From Tubiluchus corallicola (lineage: Eukaryota; Priapulida; Priapulimorpha; Priapulimorphida; Tubiluchidae), in assembly GCA_030141605.1 (NCBI GenBank), contig JAQGDQ010000046.1:762501-826500 (forward strand): a stretch of DNA of 64,000 nt. Reading direction: 5' to 3'. The notes under the pieces are model-generated. The model made no database searches and was not told where the DNA came from. It saw nothing but the letters and a program-made list of their open reading frames with translations. How positions within the stretch are numbered: position 1 is the first letter of the stretch; each line of letters begins with the position of its first letter. The position numbers and the translations under genes were made by a program. Shown one piece after another: positions 1 through 62,530 of this stretch.

Positions 1-1945
1 AGATTCCCGGGTAATCTGAAAAACAAAATGACGTAAAACATATGTTATATGAAATGGATCATGAGTAAACCCGACCGCATTGTTCGATATGCAGCATATA
101 AACCGGCATTGTTCCATATAAACCTCACTCAGTGACAAATTTCTTTCCTTACGTTGCTTTCATCATTTTGACTGTGTACGCATTTGATGATAGTGACGAC
201 AATGATGATGATAATAGGCCTAAACATGATCAAAGCGAAAAAATATCGTGATTAAATTATTACTAGTTTACTATGACGATGACAACTATATTTAAATAAA
301 AAATAAATTATCCTTAACACGCAATTCACACTCATTCTAGCAACATTGGTCTAATAATTTATCCGTAGATCGTTGCATACATTTTTCAAAGCATCTGGTA
401 AAACCTTTTTTCAAGGCGGAATTGTATAACCTAATAATAACCACACATTGTTCTCATTGATTACGTGTGGCTGATACCGCCACCACTCCGCAGGTGAAAT
501 GCACTAATCCGCGTAGAAAATTATGAATGAATTTGACGTGGCCTTGTTAGCCACCCCACTTCCTCTGCGCAGTGGTGTAATACCATATGTTATGCTTTGG
601 CAATAAAAGCGGGTAGGAAACGGGCAATTTCCTGCGGTTAGACAGATCACTGCTGATTGACAAGCCTGGCCTAATTACCGTGAAACAATACAGCTTGTAT
701 ACAGGCCAGGCCAGTCAAATTATCTTTTATAAATCTGATTGAGATCTATTTCACCCATTTCTGTACAGTGACGAGAATTAGAAACAGCTTTACTGAAGTT
801 GGTAGCGATTATGATAAACAAAACTGCAAATTCAATTGTTCCTGCACTCATGTACACGAATCTACAAATCTGGGTTAAACTCTTAAAATATGAATGCGCC
901 TCAGTTTTTTCCAAGAAATGCAATTAGAATTTACCCAAAGTGCAAACGACACAAATCTGAAAATTATGCAGAGCAGTTTGAAATGTGCAACATTTCCTCC
1001 ATTTTCCATTCGACCTACACATTCATATACGTTATGGCAGAATGGATTTAATGGAAAAATTAAATGGTAAAAAATAAAATAGACTTTAACTATCAAAAAA
1101 TTAGGTAAAAAATTAAGGATTCCCAAAAAACAACAAAAACATATTTAGCAATCATTAATTCAGTTCACTCATTCACTGCCTCCACTTGTTCTCTAATCAG
1201 TTGTTAACATTCTTTCACATTTGCACTCATAAATTCGTTTACCAAAACTGAAATATTACAATAAGTTCACTAAAAAAAGAATAGTTCAGCCAGTAGGCCC
1301 AGAGTTCTTGCAACTTCTGAGTTCGTTTCTTGATTACGATTAAAGTTATTTTAGCCCATTAGCTTATTCCTCACAAATTAGGAAATCCAAGCAAAAACTA
1401 TAGCCCTTGTGCCTCACAGAGGCTTAATGCGTGTTTTCAAAAAGAAAGTCTAAAAAATTAAGTGAATCTACAAGAGAGTCAAGGTTTTTCATAGAACTCG
1501 TTGAATCTAACCTATAGCCTGTGCAGTACTGCCCTGCCTGTGGCAACAATTCAGAGAGACATTGTGGTTTTTGTGATGCCCATAGGATGAGCAGGAAGGA
1601 GACGATTGTACTTCTATTGACTGCATCCTCTAAAACAGACACGTGCCAGTGACTTTTTATTCAAAACTTCCTCTATTATCCATTTGTCCTATTTGTTTGA
1701 GAGCATTTGTAACAATGTGGCCGTGGTTACAGGCATATCTCCTTCCTTCCTTCCACATGACAACCACAGTGCAAGCATAACACGGTTGCATGAAGAAATG
1801 ATCTAAAAGAGGTGTAGTACAAACAGCTGTTACGAACAAGAGGAAAGAGAAACGTCAGAGAAAGTAATGGGAAAGGAGAGAGGTAGGGGGAGAGTAAGGA
1901 GCGAGAAATAAAGAACAGAGGCAGTGTAATAAAGAACAGAAGCAG

Positions 1946-2118
<173 letters not shown>

Positions 2119-2884
2119 TTCTCACTTCTTCACTTCCTTACTTCTTGTTTGTCCCCTTCTTTTTTCCTTTTATTTTCCCCCCTCTTCCCTCATTTACCAG
2201 TTAACGAGCCTCACCCTTTTCTAACAATAATGAATATTTTCTGGCTTACAAAGGTCTTCAAACTGTGGATGTTTTACCATCATTCAAGGAGATTTTCCAC
2301 GTGTAAACTTCAAAGTTTCTTTATTTCTTTAATAATTACTTCTTCCTTCCTTATAATCCTGAGTTCGTCTGTTTAATACAGGAACTGCGCCGTGCTTGTA
2401 CATACACGGCTAACTCCGTCCGTTTCCTGTGGTAACTATTTATTGTTATTTGCGTGTATATAAACTACAGGTGGGCTGGCTATCAGCTTGATAAGGCATT
2501 TATTATTCGATTGGCATTGCTTTTTTGGTTTAGTTTCCGGAGTGGACCCTACTCGGTGACCGCAACTGAATGCATTAATGTGTGTGCTTGTAGCCTCTGC
2601 CAGAGCTTCTTACGGTTACTCCATAATTGTGTAGTAACGACTGCTGCTTATCATTTGAAGGTAGATACTGTGCAGTTGTTAAGATATTTAAGTTAAGCCA
2701 GCTGTTTCAGATTAAAGTTAAAACAGTAACAATAAAAACATAGTAGACTCTGCTGTATTAAGGTATCGTCTCATGTGTTGGCTAAAACTGGCCACTACTT
2801 ATAAAAATGTTTATGTAACTAACCACAGCAAGAATGTTTTGTAATACCCGACTGTGAATTTAATAAATTCCGTAAATGCTTGCA

Positions 2885-5312
2885 AGAATTTTGGTCCGGC
2901 AGCCAAAGTCAGTTTTTCACTGAACCTTGCACTTTCCGTGTAAGTTTTTTCTCAACAGTTTTCTCTTGTTCTGATGGTCCCTTTTAAGCGCATTAAGGGT
3001 GGCCCTATGTTAGCCTTCAGCATTTTGAGAATTTGGACAAAAAATAGTTACAATGGAAATAGCAGGTGCTGTGACTATACCAAGACTATTATAATTAGTT
3101 TAATTAGAATGAATTATATGGGTACAGTAATTACTAAATGTTGTAATAACTTAATGTATATTGCTGTATTAAGTTAAACCGCGCTGATTCGTAAAATTAT
3201 AACTGGTGTAGTTTAGAACACAGCTAGAAATTTAGACATTCTTTCACGGAGTTTAGGAAAACCATAATAATTATAACTACACAATTTCAGCTAAGCTGCT
3301 TATCTTAGCTAGGTGCCTATGACATACCCAATGGATCTCTACTTGATAACATAGCAAGCAAAAGTCGCATCATAGCATTATACGTAAGCAATTTAATAAA
3401 ACTTGTTTTCATTATGATGATGCTTGTATGACTGAAAGAGAAGAAAAGAGAAAGGGACAAACACTGAGTCATGTTTGTTGTGAAGAAAAAGATTCTTAGA
3501 AGAAGAACATTTCAGCTATGAGGCACGATGACATATAGGCCTATACTTCAGGGCACATAAAGGATAGAAGCCAAAGTCAGAATAACCGTAGATATTATAG
3601 ACAAGCAAAAACTATACAAAAAAACTTGGTGTTTGTATAAATCTTCTAGCACCACCACAACATCCTCAGCATAGAAAATGTTGTAAACGGGAAGCTTGTA
3701 CTGTTATCATTGAGTGTAGTCAATTCGTTAACATAGGAATCGCAGTACAACAGTATTTAGAAAACAAGTAGTCGCAAGGGTCTATAAGACGTCTCAATGA
3801 ATGCACATGGCATTGATGAAGAAATCCGGTGCAAGTGGGATTGAGCAAAATACGTTATGATTTAACTTATTTAAGAGTTACAGGAATTCAACAATAACAC
3901 AAACATCAGTGAAGTGCTGCCCTACGAATTATCTCCAATTCCAACATCAATGGTAAGCTGGAAATAACTGACCTTTGGCCAGGTAGCTTTAGCAGAAGAA
4001 ATAAATTTCATAACTGAATTAATATAAAGGATGTGGTGAAAAGAAAAAAACAGGCATGAAGAAAAAGATCAATGGGTCATAAAACTAGCCAGTAATGAAC
4101 ATTATTCTTTCAGATGATACAAACCGATTATACTGTTTCGCTTTATCACTTGTTTTTGCATCATAATTTGCCCAAGCCAATGGTCGTGGAATTGTTAAAC
4201 AGTGCAGAATCAACAAAGCATCATTCCAGAGATGATAGGAGGCTATGCACTTACTCAGTGCTGGAAAGAGAACCACACTGAATGTTCTTTGGCATTCTCG
4301 AATTTGGCAATATTGAAGCAACATAATGGAACTCAAGCTACTAAATTCGTCAGTGCATGCAATGGATAAGCTTACTCAAAATGTACAAAGTACCGGTACC
4401 ATGTCCGAAACTAGGATAGTAGTGTGACACAGTAAAATGCGTACAACAAGTGTTATTAAAACCACTAGGTGGAATTTTAACCAAGATCAGATGCTCTCGT
4501 TTTGGTGCAAAGCTATGCACTTCGCCATCAACAATGGAAACATTTAACGAAAATGAAACGAGTGCACATTCAAGCCTACGCGATGGAAAAAAGCAGTTGA
4601 GGTGACTCAACATTTGCTTTTGGTGGCACAAATTATATGGTTTTGAAAGATGGCACACCAAAACTATTATATCCAGTAACTGTGCCTCTTGTGGTAAAAT
4701 CATAACCAGATGCAATTTTATAGATGATCACAGCTCTTATTCTGAAGTAAAGGTATTCTGTATTTTAAGTCATTACAATATTATGCAATGTTGTGCATAA
4801 TAATAAGCAGTGTACAATATTTAGTTTGCACCATTTTGTTCCACGCATGTGAAGGCTCTCAGTATAAAATATGTAAACCTGACAAAGCTAAAAGGAGAAA
4901 TTGGACTGTATGAAAGTTGTAACTTAGTTATGGGAGCAATGATACAATCTGGATAAAAAACTATTACCTAGTAATCGGATAAAGTCATGAAATCTTATGA
5001 TTAATGGATTAAGAAAGGCCTAAAACATAACCATTGAAGAAAAAAATGACGGCGCCCTAATTAGATTATTTTGGTATGATTCTCCGACACAATTTTCCGT
5101 GGACTACATAAAATAATTTAGTTCACTTTTATTTCATTTGCATGATCATTGCAATTTTGGTTTGTTATAGTATGCACTTCTCTACTGTAACACTTTTGGT
5201 CCAATATCTCAAAATGCTCAAGGGTGGCAGACGACCACCCTTAATATTCTTAAAGCAGAACATTAGAAACTTACACGGAAAACGCAAGATTCGCCCCACC
5301 GGTTGCCGGACT
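2885..5312. mobile_element. Putative DNA transposon with long inverted ends (about 2.4 kb)
   Basis: Sequence at 2885-3065 reappears as the reverse complement at about 5175-5312. Shared blocks include tttccgtgtaag, attaagggtgg, agcattttgaga and ttggac. The match covers over 130 bases with indels. Between the arms two adjacent minus-strand frames (4350-4715 and 4085-4336) have no recognised similarity. Long inverted ends suggest a DNA transposon, but family, exact ends and target duplication are unknown. Confidence 0.5.
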
Positions 5313-6268
5313 TCTTACACTTGGTTACTGATTACGTTAAGCAACAATGTAACGGTGTACTTTTCCATTTGTGCCATTTTTTCCTGTGCCATTAATACCT
5401 GCGTCATTTTTACTTAAATTCCAATACAACATATTATTACTTATTACTTTTAATTTTAACTTAGTAAATTATTCAAACATGAAATTAGTCATTCTAGAGT
5501 CTGGATCCCTGCAAAAAAACCACAGTTAATCAGGCAAATGTCTTCAGGTCTTATATTTTACAACAGACCACAGAATAACTCGAACATTCAACATATCAAA
5601 GCATAAACAGGAAAGTGTTATTTCTACATGTCCCTGCAGAAAGGCGCAGAAGAACAAACAAGTGAAAATAAGGCTAGTAGTTGACAGGACTCCAGGAATG
5701 ATAGCCTGCCCTACAGAGACACGACTAAAGACAATGAAGAAAAAAATATGAAGACTAAAATAATGAGATAGTGATAAGAAAGTAATTATAAGAAAAGAAA
5801 AAAGACAACGAGTTGAGTGATAACAATATAAAAACAGAAATAAATTGATAAAATGATAGATTAATAAGACAGATAAGAAACGATACATAAATTGATAAAA
5901 GAAAAAACAGAAAAATTGTAATATAGAAACAAACTAAACGGCGGTGACAGCGATGGTACGCACAATGCCAAAAGGGGAAGTCACGACCATACTGAAAACT
6001 AGCAATGATAATGACAAGGAAGAGCAAAATGAGAAAGTAAAGATCACAATGGATTATGGAAATGACAATGCAAAATTGACGACTGTGACTAAATGGCAGC
6101 AAAAGGAATTGTAGTAACGTGACGATGATAGCTATAATAGAGTATTCATAATTGTTATGAGGATGATAAACATTTGTAATTCATAAAAAAGTGCTGTAAG
6201 TAGTAAATATGTGCTAACAGAGAGAAATGGGGTTCTAAAAAATACGTAGCCTGTTAACTAATACTTAC

Positions 6269-46604
<40,336 letters not shown>

Positions 46605-46850
46605 TTTTAGTAATCAGTGTTTTTATGCCTTCGTGTGATTTCGCACAATATGCTTTAATCGACGTTTAATCTACTAATTCGCAGTTCACACACGCATGTA
46701 ATCAACATCACTTAATTCTGGTACCAAAATTCTGGTTCACGATTCTGATTAGAAATTGACTACGATTGCAGCTGGTTTTCGTTTTTTTGCTATGCCATAG
46801 ATATTAAAGAATAATGACATAAGATAAACGATAAATCGTGAGAGTAGATA
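46605..46850 (-). promoter_or_regulatory. EIF5B: EIF5B 5' flank (UTR/promoter position)
   Basis: This is the AT-rich stretch directly upstream of the EIF5B start codon. No TATA box at a convincing distance, and no further exon, was recognised. It is listed only because transcription of a gene starting at 46604 must begin here or a little further upstream. Confidence 0.2.
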
Positions 46851-46979
46851 GCATGGTAAAGAGTTCAATCATGATTTGTGAATCAAGAGAAGAGAGAATT
46901 TTTTCAAGAGAGAATTTTATTCATTTTCCACATTGCATCTTACAATTAGCATTAAAATACAGATAATTTTCCATTTGAG

Positions 46980-48050
46980 TAAATATAAATATAAATATAA
47001 ATATGAATAAATGCAGTATTATCAAGAAATTACAGAATGCGGGATATACATGTGCAAATTTCATTACAGAATAATTTTTTGATGCATACAGTTTGAGCCT
47101 AAAAGCATAGCTTGACAGGCCAAACTGTATGTGGAAATCTTAAAAAAAAAATGGGGGGGAGTAGTGAATGAAAGATGAAATGGAGCGAGAACTAAGAAAA
47201 ACTCTGATCATGGTTACAAAGTGTTCGGTATCCTGTTAAACATAGTCACGTTATATTAAGATTACTGTCGGAAAAAATGCAGGTTATTACCATTATTAAA
47301 TTGTGTTACTCTTAATACTTTTGAAATATTTCTTTTCTGGCGGTTTTTTTAAAAGTTAAAAGGGAGTGACTACATTTCGAATTGCGGCTTAGTCTGTTCC
47401 ATAGGACTGGCCCCATATAGCTAATGAAGTGTTTCGCCATATTTGTTCTACAACGTCTTGGTATATATTCTTTATGTCTGGTATTGTATTTTTTTACATT
47501 TATCTTGACTGGATTTTCAAAAAAAGTTGGAAATAAGTTGTTGTTGGTTCTATACATGTATATACATCCATTAAAATTAATAACATCATCCAGAAGTAAT
47601 ATTTGACATTGCTTAAAATGTGTAGTAGTAAGTGTGCTCCTTTTGTCTAGTTTGAAGATGACACGTAAAAATTTTCGTTGTAAAACTCTTAAGCATTCTA
47701 AATTTGTAGTATAAGTAAAACCCCATAATGTTGTGCAGTAATTTAAATATGATAATATTAAACTGTTGTATAATGTTAGAAGATGTTCGGTGTTCAGAAA
47801 GTTTTTAATATATGAGATGATACCTATATTTTTTGATATTTTTAATCTGATCATGAATATATGTGGTCACCAGTCTAGATGCTCATTCAGTATTAATCTC
47901 AGAAATTTCAGTTCTTTTACACGTGTAATTCTTTTGTGGTCTATTATTAAATCGTGGTTCGCCTGAATTGGTTTATTTCGGGATCTAAACAGAATGTATT
48001 TTGTTTTTGATGAATTTAGTGAAAGTCTATTTGTTTTGAACAATGATAAT
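46980..48050 (-). mobile_element. 5'-truncated non-LTR retrotransposon: reverse-transcriptase C-terminal half with microsatellite tail
   Basis: An open frame at 47312-47854, extended upstream in the same frame to about 48045 through one TGA (near 47870), encodes the end of a LINE reverse transcriptase. It contains KTKYILF, RVKELKFL...LNEHLDW, LYNSLILSYLNYCTTLWGF, LQRKFLRVIF and the thumb-like MYRTNNNLFPTFF. This matches the RT C-terminal region of CR1/Jockey-type elements. The active-site YxDD region is missing. The 3' side ends at a short (ATATTT)n-like tail (46980-47007), as in elements that end in microsatellites. It lies between EIF5B and TMEM144. Confidence 0.8.
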
Positions 48051-48142
48051 AATAATTCAAGTAATAGCGATGATGATGCAAAAAATAATTATACAATGAT
48101 GTGAGTAATAATAATAGCTCAAATGAGAGAGTGTGTGACCAG

Positions 48143-48488
48143 TAGGGGTGAGCATCGAACGTTCGAGTTCGAACATTCGAATCGAATTCGAACGCTCGAA
48201 TTCGGTTCGAACGAGTTTTTTTAGTTCGAACTCGATTCGAATCCAAAATAGATTCGAATAATCATGCAATTAACATTATTTAGTTGTTATTTCTTCGCAC
48301 AACTTTAAGCAAATTACTAGTCGTTATATTGCAGAACAAAATCTAGTGATATGCATGATCTTTGTAAATCTAATTTTTACTGGTGGTTTGAAAACTAGTT
48401 CGAAAATCGTTCTATCTCAATTCGAATTCGAAACACTGAAGTTCGGTTCGATTCGAATTTGCTTTCTGGTAGAGAATGCTCACCCCTA
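48143..48488. mobile_element. hAT-type MITE, copy 1 (346 bp, TTCGAA-rich)
   Basis: The ends TAGGGGTGAGCAT and ATGCTCACCCCTA are exact inverted repeats. The element is flanked by a perfect 8-bp duplication GTGACCAG (48135-48142 and 48489-48496). An 8-bp target duplication is the hallmark of hAT elements. Many TTCGAA palindromes sit inside near both ends. There is no coding capacity. Confidence 0.85.
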
Positions 48489-48545
48489 GTGACCAGATAC
48501 TATAAGGCTCTGGATTTGATTCCTGTACATCTGACTTACAATTTT

Positions 48546-48834
48546 TCAGCATCTTCATTTAATTGATCATTAGATTTAGTACAATTTAGCTGCAGTTTCT
48601 GTGCAAAACTGTTAACAAACTAATGGCGGTTTTACTGCAGAACAAAATCAAGTTATGTGCATGATCTCTGTAAGACGACTTTTTACTAGTGATTCAAAAA
48701 CTGGTTCGAAAACCTTTCAAACTCAATTCGAATTCGATTTGAATTTGAAATACTAAATTTTGTTCGATTCGAATTCAAAAGTCACAAATTCGATTCGATT
48801 CGAATTCGCTTTCTGGGAGAGATTGCTCAACCCT
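48546..48834. mobile_element. hAT-type MITE, copy 2 (left end missing)
   Basis: This diverged copy of the element at 48143-48488 shares the internal phrase ctgcagaacaaaatcaagt and the TTCGAA-rich right end with ttctgggagagattgctcaa. The left terminus cannot be found, so no target duplication can be shown. Confidence 0.7.
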
Positions 48835-49379
48835 ATTGAGCAGACAATGTTGGAATTTTTCTTCATTATACGCCGACTTCGGTATCTAAGAATAATTAAG
48901 CTATCAAGATATTGCATTTTTTCCACGAATCGTCCGTCTTCTTATTGTTCACCATATTATTATTATTTAATTTTATAATCGTAAACATCATCGCAGTTGA
49001 GCTTAATAAAATAACTATTCAGGCCAGTGTGAACCTGACTTAATAAATTTTAATTTAGTAGCCAAGGTGGCTCCATCTAGTTGGAAAGCTTAAAGTGTGG
49101 GCATTGACCTAGTTAAGTTTTCATTATGCTGTTCTGTAATATGTGCGAACATGTGCATTATGCAAGCTAACGAAATATTTCAGTAGATATATGCCGCAAT
49201 AATGTAAGTTTATTTCTATTAATTTTTATTTTGATTTATTCATTGATTGGACTAAATAACTGTCAATCTAACTAAACTATGCAACTTTTCAAAAAATTTG
49301 CCAATGTCAGTCACTTTTGCTTTTCTATTTTAATTTTTTAATATTGCAGAAATAAAGAGCAGTGGTTTACATGAAATTC

Positions 49380-58471
<9,092 letters not shown>

Positions 58472-59405
58472 CTGTGAATCTGTGATATGAAATTTTTATC
58501 CTGCAACTGTACATAAGGTATGCTGGTATTAACTATTAATTTATTTATTAGCGAAATCAGTTTTCATCATTAGAATAATCAGAATCATCAGTCTACTAAA
58601 TTGTACTGGTATTCTGCAAAAACTATACTAAATAACAATGTATCAATTTGACATTTGTAAAAATTAAAAATACGTTAACTATAGAAAGTTGCAGTTTCAT
58701 TAAACTGTTATATAATTTATTCTGAAACAAGACGTTTTTTCAAAGATGTAAATTTTAACACAGAAACTGAAGAGCAGATTACTACCATATTTTGACCAAC
58801 ATGGAGTGACCGAATGGCCGAGAGCGTCATACAATCATCATTTTCTAATAATGCAGAACTATAACTGAAACTTGTATCATCAGTACAACTTTTGCTAAAA
58901 GAATTGTGTAAATCATATTTTACTGCTGCACATGTTTTTCTATTTATGTTACAGTATTTACTTAAGCACAAAAAACGTGCATATAGTTACAAAATAAAAC
59001 TAAACATTGAACTTAGAAATAAGTTAACGTTCTTCATTTATTTTGTTGTATACATTATACAGTAATTACAACCAACTTGTAAATAATTTTTACATTTGTC
59101 TTACACTACCTACATTACAATTATTTATCATTTTTGTACATTTGACTGTTGTATTATCACTATTGTGTAAACAAATTTAATTATTGCTAATGTGATGTAA
59201 AATGCAGCAAAAGTTCTGTACAGTTTTACATTCTTATATTATGTGGTACTGTTCCACAAACTGTTTTTATAAACGATCATTGCTAAATGTTAATAATGAT
59301 TTTAATGTAATGCAACATTCACTGTATATATAATAAATACATGTATTTTTTAAGAACAAAATTTAACTTTTACTGCTGCTCTGGTAGTTGCTTACTCTTA
59401 ATAAA
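58472..59405 (+). other. TMEM144: TMEM144 3' UTR candidate region with AATAAA signals
   Basis: This is AT-rich sequence after the TMEM144 stop. Candidate polyadenylation signals AATAAA are at 59332-59337 and 59400-59405, with others around 58990. Which one is used cannot be told from the sequence. Confidence 0.4.
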
Positions 59406-60444
59406 CATTTTTTGAAAAAACTTCATTCTCTTCGATAGTCCTTAATCTGCATTATTTCTGATGCAATAAACAGAATTAAATGATAGTACAGTTGAATATG
59501 AACATAATTAATACAAACTTTTAAATAAATTGATCACTACACGTAATTGTATATAACATATTCTATACAACAGAAAATTATTGCAATGCAAATTTTTCTG
59601 GCTCACTAGGATAGGAGCTTTGTCCCTATGTGATCAGGTTTACAAATAAGGTCATTTTAGATGTAGCATTTCAAGAAATGCATGTTTCAACACACTACTG
59701 TAGTTTATAAACATAATGTGGTGCACTAATGCACTATTTTCAATTAACTAATGGTTTTAGTCAGTATCAACCTGGTATTTCAGATTTAAAATGCAAATGA
59801 CTATAGATGTGTGACTAGTGTAAAAAATGGCATCATTATCGTTCGTGTTTGCCGTTTGTTGAATGTTTGCCTGGTTCAGCAATAGTAAGATAAAAATTCA
59901 TTATCTTGAAAATCAGAAGCACCCAGTCATTGTGTTTACATCCAACTATCACAAATTGCATTTTTAAAGAGCTATTGTCTTACCAACCTTTTCTAGTCAT
60001 GAAGAACACATTTTCCTATCCCACTTTACACATCTTTAAGACAGTTTAGTTAAAGGCACAACATTATGCAAGAAAGTAAGATTTTACTTCAAAAAAAATT
60101 ATATAAATTAATATAGTTAGAGATCAGGTAGGATTAACCTTTATCTTGAGGTTAATGTTTTCTTACGAAAGAGATACTTGTGTGTCAAAGCTTTATACTT
60201 CAAGTCTTGCGTTTTAAAAATGACAGCTTTAAAACTCTGTGTACACGGCTGGGTTACACGGTCCATCAAAATCGGACTGTCAAATCAGTCGTGTGAAGCT
60301 ACATAAATTATTTATGTGACCAGATAAAATTGGATCACTTCACAACAAAGGGAAAATTTAACATCTGACTTGTTTTTTCACCTTATTTAGAATTTAAACA
60401 TGGCTGCAGCCGCTTACAAGTGGAATTATGTTAGCTAAATTGGA

Positions 60445-60720
60445 GGTATTGTTTTAAGGCAAATAAGATGATGATTTTAGTATACAGATATAGGTTTTAA
60501 AGGTAAAGGACGTAGGGTAGCATTTAGTATGGCAGCCATCTTGTAGAAGGCTGTTGCTAGCATATAACGACCACATCTTAGCTGTTGGTGCAGATAAGGT
60601 GATGATTTTGGTGTGTAAATGTAATTTTTCGAGGATAATGATCCATGTCTGATGCTTAAAAAACCTATGACATCATCTATTTATGATTTCAAGATTGTTG
60701 CAACGAGCTTTAAAAGACAG
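60445..60720 (-). repeat. Inverted copy of the ~322-bp satellite-like repeat
   Basis: Read on the minus strand this stretch matches 61933-62254. Shared phrases on the plus strand include gctagcatata, gatgatttt and atgcttaaaa...cctatgacatca. The two half-units are visible again (about 60460-60540 and 60590-60690). The hAT MITE at 60861 lies between the inverted copies. Confidence 0.75.
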
Positions 60721-60860
60721 CTGCTGTGTAAAACATTAACTATATTTTGCATGTTCTACTTGAAATAGGACGATGAATTTCATATTAAATAAAAATTTTA
60801 AAGAATCGGGGGTAGTATTATTATTATTCATGTTGAACTATGACAATATCAGGTATGTAC

Positions 60861-61207
60861 TAAGAATGAGCATCGAACATTTGAGTTCAAACTTTCGAAT
60901 TTAAAATTGCAGATTCGAATAATTCAGCATTTCAACTACACATGTCACTAAAACGTTTACAATTAGTGCAATTTAACTCCCATTTCTGGACACAATTTTT
61001 AAACGAATTATTAGTATTCTTACTGCAGAACAGAATCAAGTAATATGCACAATCTTTATGAGACCCCACTTTATATTAGTGATTCGAAAATTTTTAAAAC
61101 TGGATTCAAATTCGATTCAAAATCTCGAAAGTTAATTGATCAGAGTTAGAAACTTATAAATTTGATTCAATTGGAATTTAGTTTCTGGCACGGAATGATC
61201 ACCTCTA
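60861..61207. mobile_element. hAT-type MITE, copy 3 (347 bp)
   Basis: This is the same length and internal order as copy 1 (gagcatcgaaca at the left, ctgcagaacagaatcaag in the middle). It has diverged ends TAAGAATGAGCAT and ATGATCACCTCTA. The flanking 8-mers GTATGTAC (60853-60860) and GTACGTAC (61208-61215) match at 7 of 8 positions. It is older than copy 1. Confidence 0.8.
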
Positions 61208-61932
61208 GTACGTACATCACACATTCAATGTAGGGTCTGATAAAGAAGACAGTAGTAAGAAACCAACAGTTCATACGTCCTGGTATATTACATAGATAAC
61301 ATTAGAGCTAAAACAGTTGGTCACACTCACTACCACTTTTGCACAAAGCTGTGTAAACAAGACTTGCTTTCACACATTTAAATCTGCCATGGCGTCTTTT
61401 GGCTGGCTGGCAGACACACTTAATCAGTTGCTGACATCCTCCATGTCTTAATGTCCAAATTGATTACCATGTCACTTCAGTGGCACTTTTCCAGCCCCAG
61501 TCAAATGGTAATGGTTAAGCTGGAGCAGCAATCAATGCCTGGCCTAATATTATCCTACCTGATATACACATGTCTGATGTGGTCCAACATTGTGGCAGAT
61601 TTTGCAGGAATTGCCTCCACTGACATTCCCTTTCTTGTAAACAAGCCTTTACATGCTTCGCCAGCAGACTTCAGTGTGCTAGCTTCGTCATACAGAAGTA
61701 CAACAAAACGTTTTGGCACAGGCATGAGTTCAGTCAGCGTTCAGCTCTAGCCGTGTTTCTTAGGGATGCAAATGCTTTTGCAACCCCATTCAAACACTTG
61801 CCATGTGGGTCAAGTCATATATTATCCACCTTTTGTAAATGCTGAAATCATATCACAACTAGTATTGCTATGGAATATGACAGAGCTGATGTTTTTTTCA
61901 TGATATGGCTACAATTTCAGCCTTTACTAGCA

Positions 61933-62530
61933 GATACTATCCCAAATCATTGATCTTTAAAATTTGTATCTACATACGAAACTCATTGTCTTGTCTCCAG
62001 TAGAACATGCAATATAGCTAATGCATTACGTAAGTGCTCATACAGCCATACTTTAAACCTTGTGGCAGTCATCTTGGAATCCTAAATAGGTGATGTCATA
62101 GGTACTTTTAAGCATCTGATGTGGAATCTTTGAGTGAGAAAAACTACATTTAAATGCAAAAATCATCATCTGATCTCCACTAGCAGCTAAAAGGTGGCCT
62201 TTATATGCTAGTGACAGTCACCTTTTCGGGCGTCTTAAAATGGCGACCATAATGGATACTACATTAAATCATTGACCCTTGAAAGCTGTATATAGATACT
62301 AAAATCACTACTTTGCACTTTATTTGTCTTAAACACGCAGCATAGCTAATATATTACACAAGTGACTGCAACCGTCTTGGCAGCCGTCTTGAAATTTAAG
62401 TGAGGTGAAGCCATATAGGTGTTTTTAAGCATCAGGTATGGATTCTTTACCTTGAAAACCTATATTTAGGCACCAAAATCGTCATTTTATTTGCTCTAAC
62501 AGCTGAGATATGGCTTTTAAAAACTAGGAA
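61933..62530 (+). repeat. Dimeric satellite-like repeat, ~322-bp period, two copies
   Basis: Copy 1 starts at 61933 (gatactatcccaaatcattg) and copy 2 at 62255 (gatactacattaaatcattg). Both run in parallel through gctaatgcattac / gctaatatattac and tttttaagcatc. Each copy itself holds two related halves of about 160 bp, recognisable by the aaaatcatc...ctcc phrase. Divergence is high, so the repeat is old. Confidence 0.75.

Noticed and set aside
4085-4715. Two adjacent minus-strand frames (121 and 83 codons)
   Set aside because: Kept only as the interior of the inverted-end element. Neither shows a motif that I recognise, so no gene is called.
5544-6102. Minus-strand Phe/Ile/Leu-rich frames of about 115 codons
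   Set aside because: They overlap each other in two frames and reflect AT-rich low-complexity sequence. No membrane-protein family signature was seen.
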